Of a stretch of DNA of 64,000 nucleotides, positions 62,336 through 64,000 are shown piece after piece. The notes under the pieces were generated by a model. It made no database searches, had not been told where the DNA came from, and was given only the letters and a program-made list of their open reading frames with translations. The position numbers were made by a program, and so were the translations under genes. This DNA is from Latrodectus hesperus (taxonomy: Eukaryota > Arthropoda > Arachnida > Araneae > Theridiidae): positions 536,001-600,000 of the forward strand of contig JAJQOW010000022.1 in the NCBI GenBank assembly GCA_037975125.1, written 5' to 3'. Position 1 is the first letter of the stretch, and each line of letters starts with the position of its first letter.

Positions 62336-63374
62336 CGATTTAAACTAACAATAAAGTGAATGTTTTGTCTTGTCTTTTTCATTTTGCTTTTTCTTCTGTT
62401 CTGTTGTCAACGTGCTAATAGCTTGGAACAATGGAAAACGGCCTTTCATACCAATGTTTTGGCTTTAATACAACAAATTGTTTTATTAGCGAAATGAATT
62501 TCGACAATATTTTTAATTTTGATGCCAACGAGATGAAGCCATAGAAGTCGTTACTGGAAATAGGTGTCAAGTCCAAATCAATTCGATTATTGTAAAGGGC
62601 ATTTGGCTTAAAAAGATTCGAAACGACTTCTGGATTCATGATTTCGGTTATTCGTAACAGTCAATGTTTTAAGCAAAAATTGTTCATCAAATCAAAAATC
62701 AAAAAAAAAATTCATAAAATAAGAATTTGAGAAGCTTTTACGGATTTCAAGAGAACGTGAAATGATACAAGTGAGGTTGGTGAGCACAGGAGAGTCAGGT
62801 AAAGTAATTTGAATTTTGGAAGAAAAACTGCTTAAGATTTGAAAATTTTAAGACTAATCACTTAACACAAAAGGTAGTTTTCATTATTTCGAAAACTTTT
62901 ATAAACGGAAAAAAATTATAATTAAAAAATACTTCTTTATATTACAAATAAAAATCATGAATGGATTTTTTTTCTCGTCGCCGAAGACACTCAGCCATTC
63001 GTTAGTGAACTTCGCCTTGTTTGCTACCGCCCGAAGAATGCCATTTGAAGGTATTCAGCAAATTCATCTACAAGTCAGATTTACGACGCCGTCTCGTATA
63101 CCACCTTGGGCATGGATGTTTGTAGTGGTTCGGAATCCACTTTAAACCGTATGTCCCGGTCTAATTAGCCCTCGTGTGCAAAAAATGACCGTTGAGCGAC
63201 AAACAAACCAAACCAAAGCAAATTACGACGCCGTCTCTGTACGATGTAGTAATTAATTATGTGTGACGTAGAGGAAACATGTTCTGATGTCATGAATATT
63301 TCAAACCAATAAGCATAATATTAAAGTTATGACCTAAACTGAAATGAAAGAAACAACCAATTTATGGTTAAAAA
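62336..63374 (+). mobile_element. MITE family J copy 3, twice interrupted
   Basis: Left end TTTAAACTAACAATAAAGTG, core GTGAACTTCGCCTTGTTTGC and right end CCAATTTATGGTTAAAAA match 2811-3231. Two extra segments interrupt it: an unidentified ~470 bp at about 62508-62980 and a retroposon at 63096-63222. Confidence 0.65.
63096..63222 (+). mobile_element. short retroposon with 15-bp TSD
   Basis: A 127-bp segment ending AAACAAACCAAACCAAAGCA is flanked by a perfect 15-bp duplication TTACGACGCCGTCTC (63081-63095, 63223-63237). The A-rich, CAAAC-repeat tail and long duplication indicate LINE-type retroposition. It has no head with recognisable Pol III boxes, so it is probably 5'-truncated. No other copy found here. 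Confidence 0.88.
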
Positions 63375-64000
63375 AATTATAATTTGAAATTTGAAATATT
63401 GCTAATAATATGATTTTCTTTTTTTTCCTGACACCATTACTAAAAAAGTATTTCAAAATTAATTGTATTATTGGATAAACTCTTAACATTTTATACGCGG
63501 AAACAACATAAGAATAAAAAATATTGTTGAAGCTTGTAATAAAAAGACTCCTTAATTTTTTTTTCTTGAATTAACAGAAATTTCTGATGCAAGTATGGAA
63601 AATATAGCTTTAACTTCAAGTGATTGGTACATAATAAAATCATAAATAAATTTTAAATGTTGAAATAGGTAATCAACTCTTTTTAACTTTTATAGCAAAA
63701 CTATTTCATACAATATTTTTGCTTTTTTATGCACAAAAATTTAAAATAAGGAGACTATATTTGCCTGAAATATAAGCAAAAATATGAAAATTTATTCTTG
63801 TCTGGAAAATCTCACCCAAGGATAAAAAAATATGAAAAATCTAAACATTTTTCTCAAAAATTAAATTAATTTTTTCAAGAATTTTATAGAAAATTCAATT
63901 TATTAAAAACAGCAATGTAAACAGCATTATAATTTCAAATAAAATAACAGAGCGTATGAAAGGAAATTATTAAAATATTGTTCTTCTTAGCTATGCATAA
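63375..64000. other. AT-rich spacer
   Basis: No supported feature to the window end. Confidence 0.55.

Overview
The window reads as non-coding, transposon-rich chromatin from an arthropod nuclear genome. It is strongly AT-rich, has long (TA)n microsatellites, no operons and no convincing host exon. The mix of an I-group LINE with endonuclease, reverse transcriptase and RNase H, mariner fossils, and many tRNA-headed SINEs ending in (CAA/AAC)n resembles orb-weaver spider genomes as I remember them. That assignment is inference and was not checked.

Layout. 1-9.5 kb: AT-rich spacer with one MITE-like element (2811-3231), one SINE-A with a perfect 12-bp target-site duplication (TSD) at 3356-3634, a possible promoter-like GC island (5460-5990), and an inverted pair of SINE-C copies (7544-8311). 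9.5-13.4 kb: an unrecognised decayed reading frame, a mariner fossil (10939-11805) and three SINEs, two of them almost touching. 14-21 kb: two copies of an 8-bp-TSD MITE, a 5'-truncated LINE, a MITE interrupted by a SINE-D, and a LINE RNase H fragment. 21.8-33.9 kb: more SINEs, a four-unit tandem array made from a SINE and its flank, a LINE RNase H fragment, a SINE with a 5S-rRNA-like head, and a palindrome-bearing tandem array. 36-40 kb: the most complete element, a ~4.05-kb LINE on the minus strand with an 11-bp near-perfect TSD, broken by frameshifts. 40-48 kb: AT-rich spacer plus a mariner with perfect 27-bp terminal inverted repeats (TIRs). 48-54 kb: a SINE cluster including a nested insertion. 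56-64 kb: a third 8-bp-TSD MITE, a ~595-bp (AT)n tract, a SINE-E, and several short inverted-repeat elements, one carrying a small retroposon with a 15-bp TSD.

How the parts relate. The window is best read as an ecosystem of parasitic elements. At least four SINE types share modules. SINE-A and SINE-B share the same tRNA-like head and body but have different 3' tails. SINE-B, SINE-C and a 5S-headed SINE have different heads but share one 3' tail. That tail ends in a short motif, ATAAG(C/T)AACAACAAC, also found at the 3' ends of the LINE copies, which suggests the LINE machinery mobilises them. All protein-coding remnants I can name belong to transposons, and all of them look broken.
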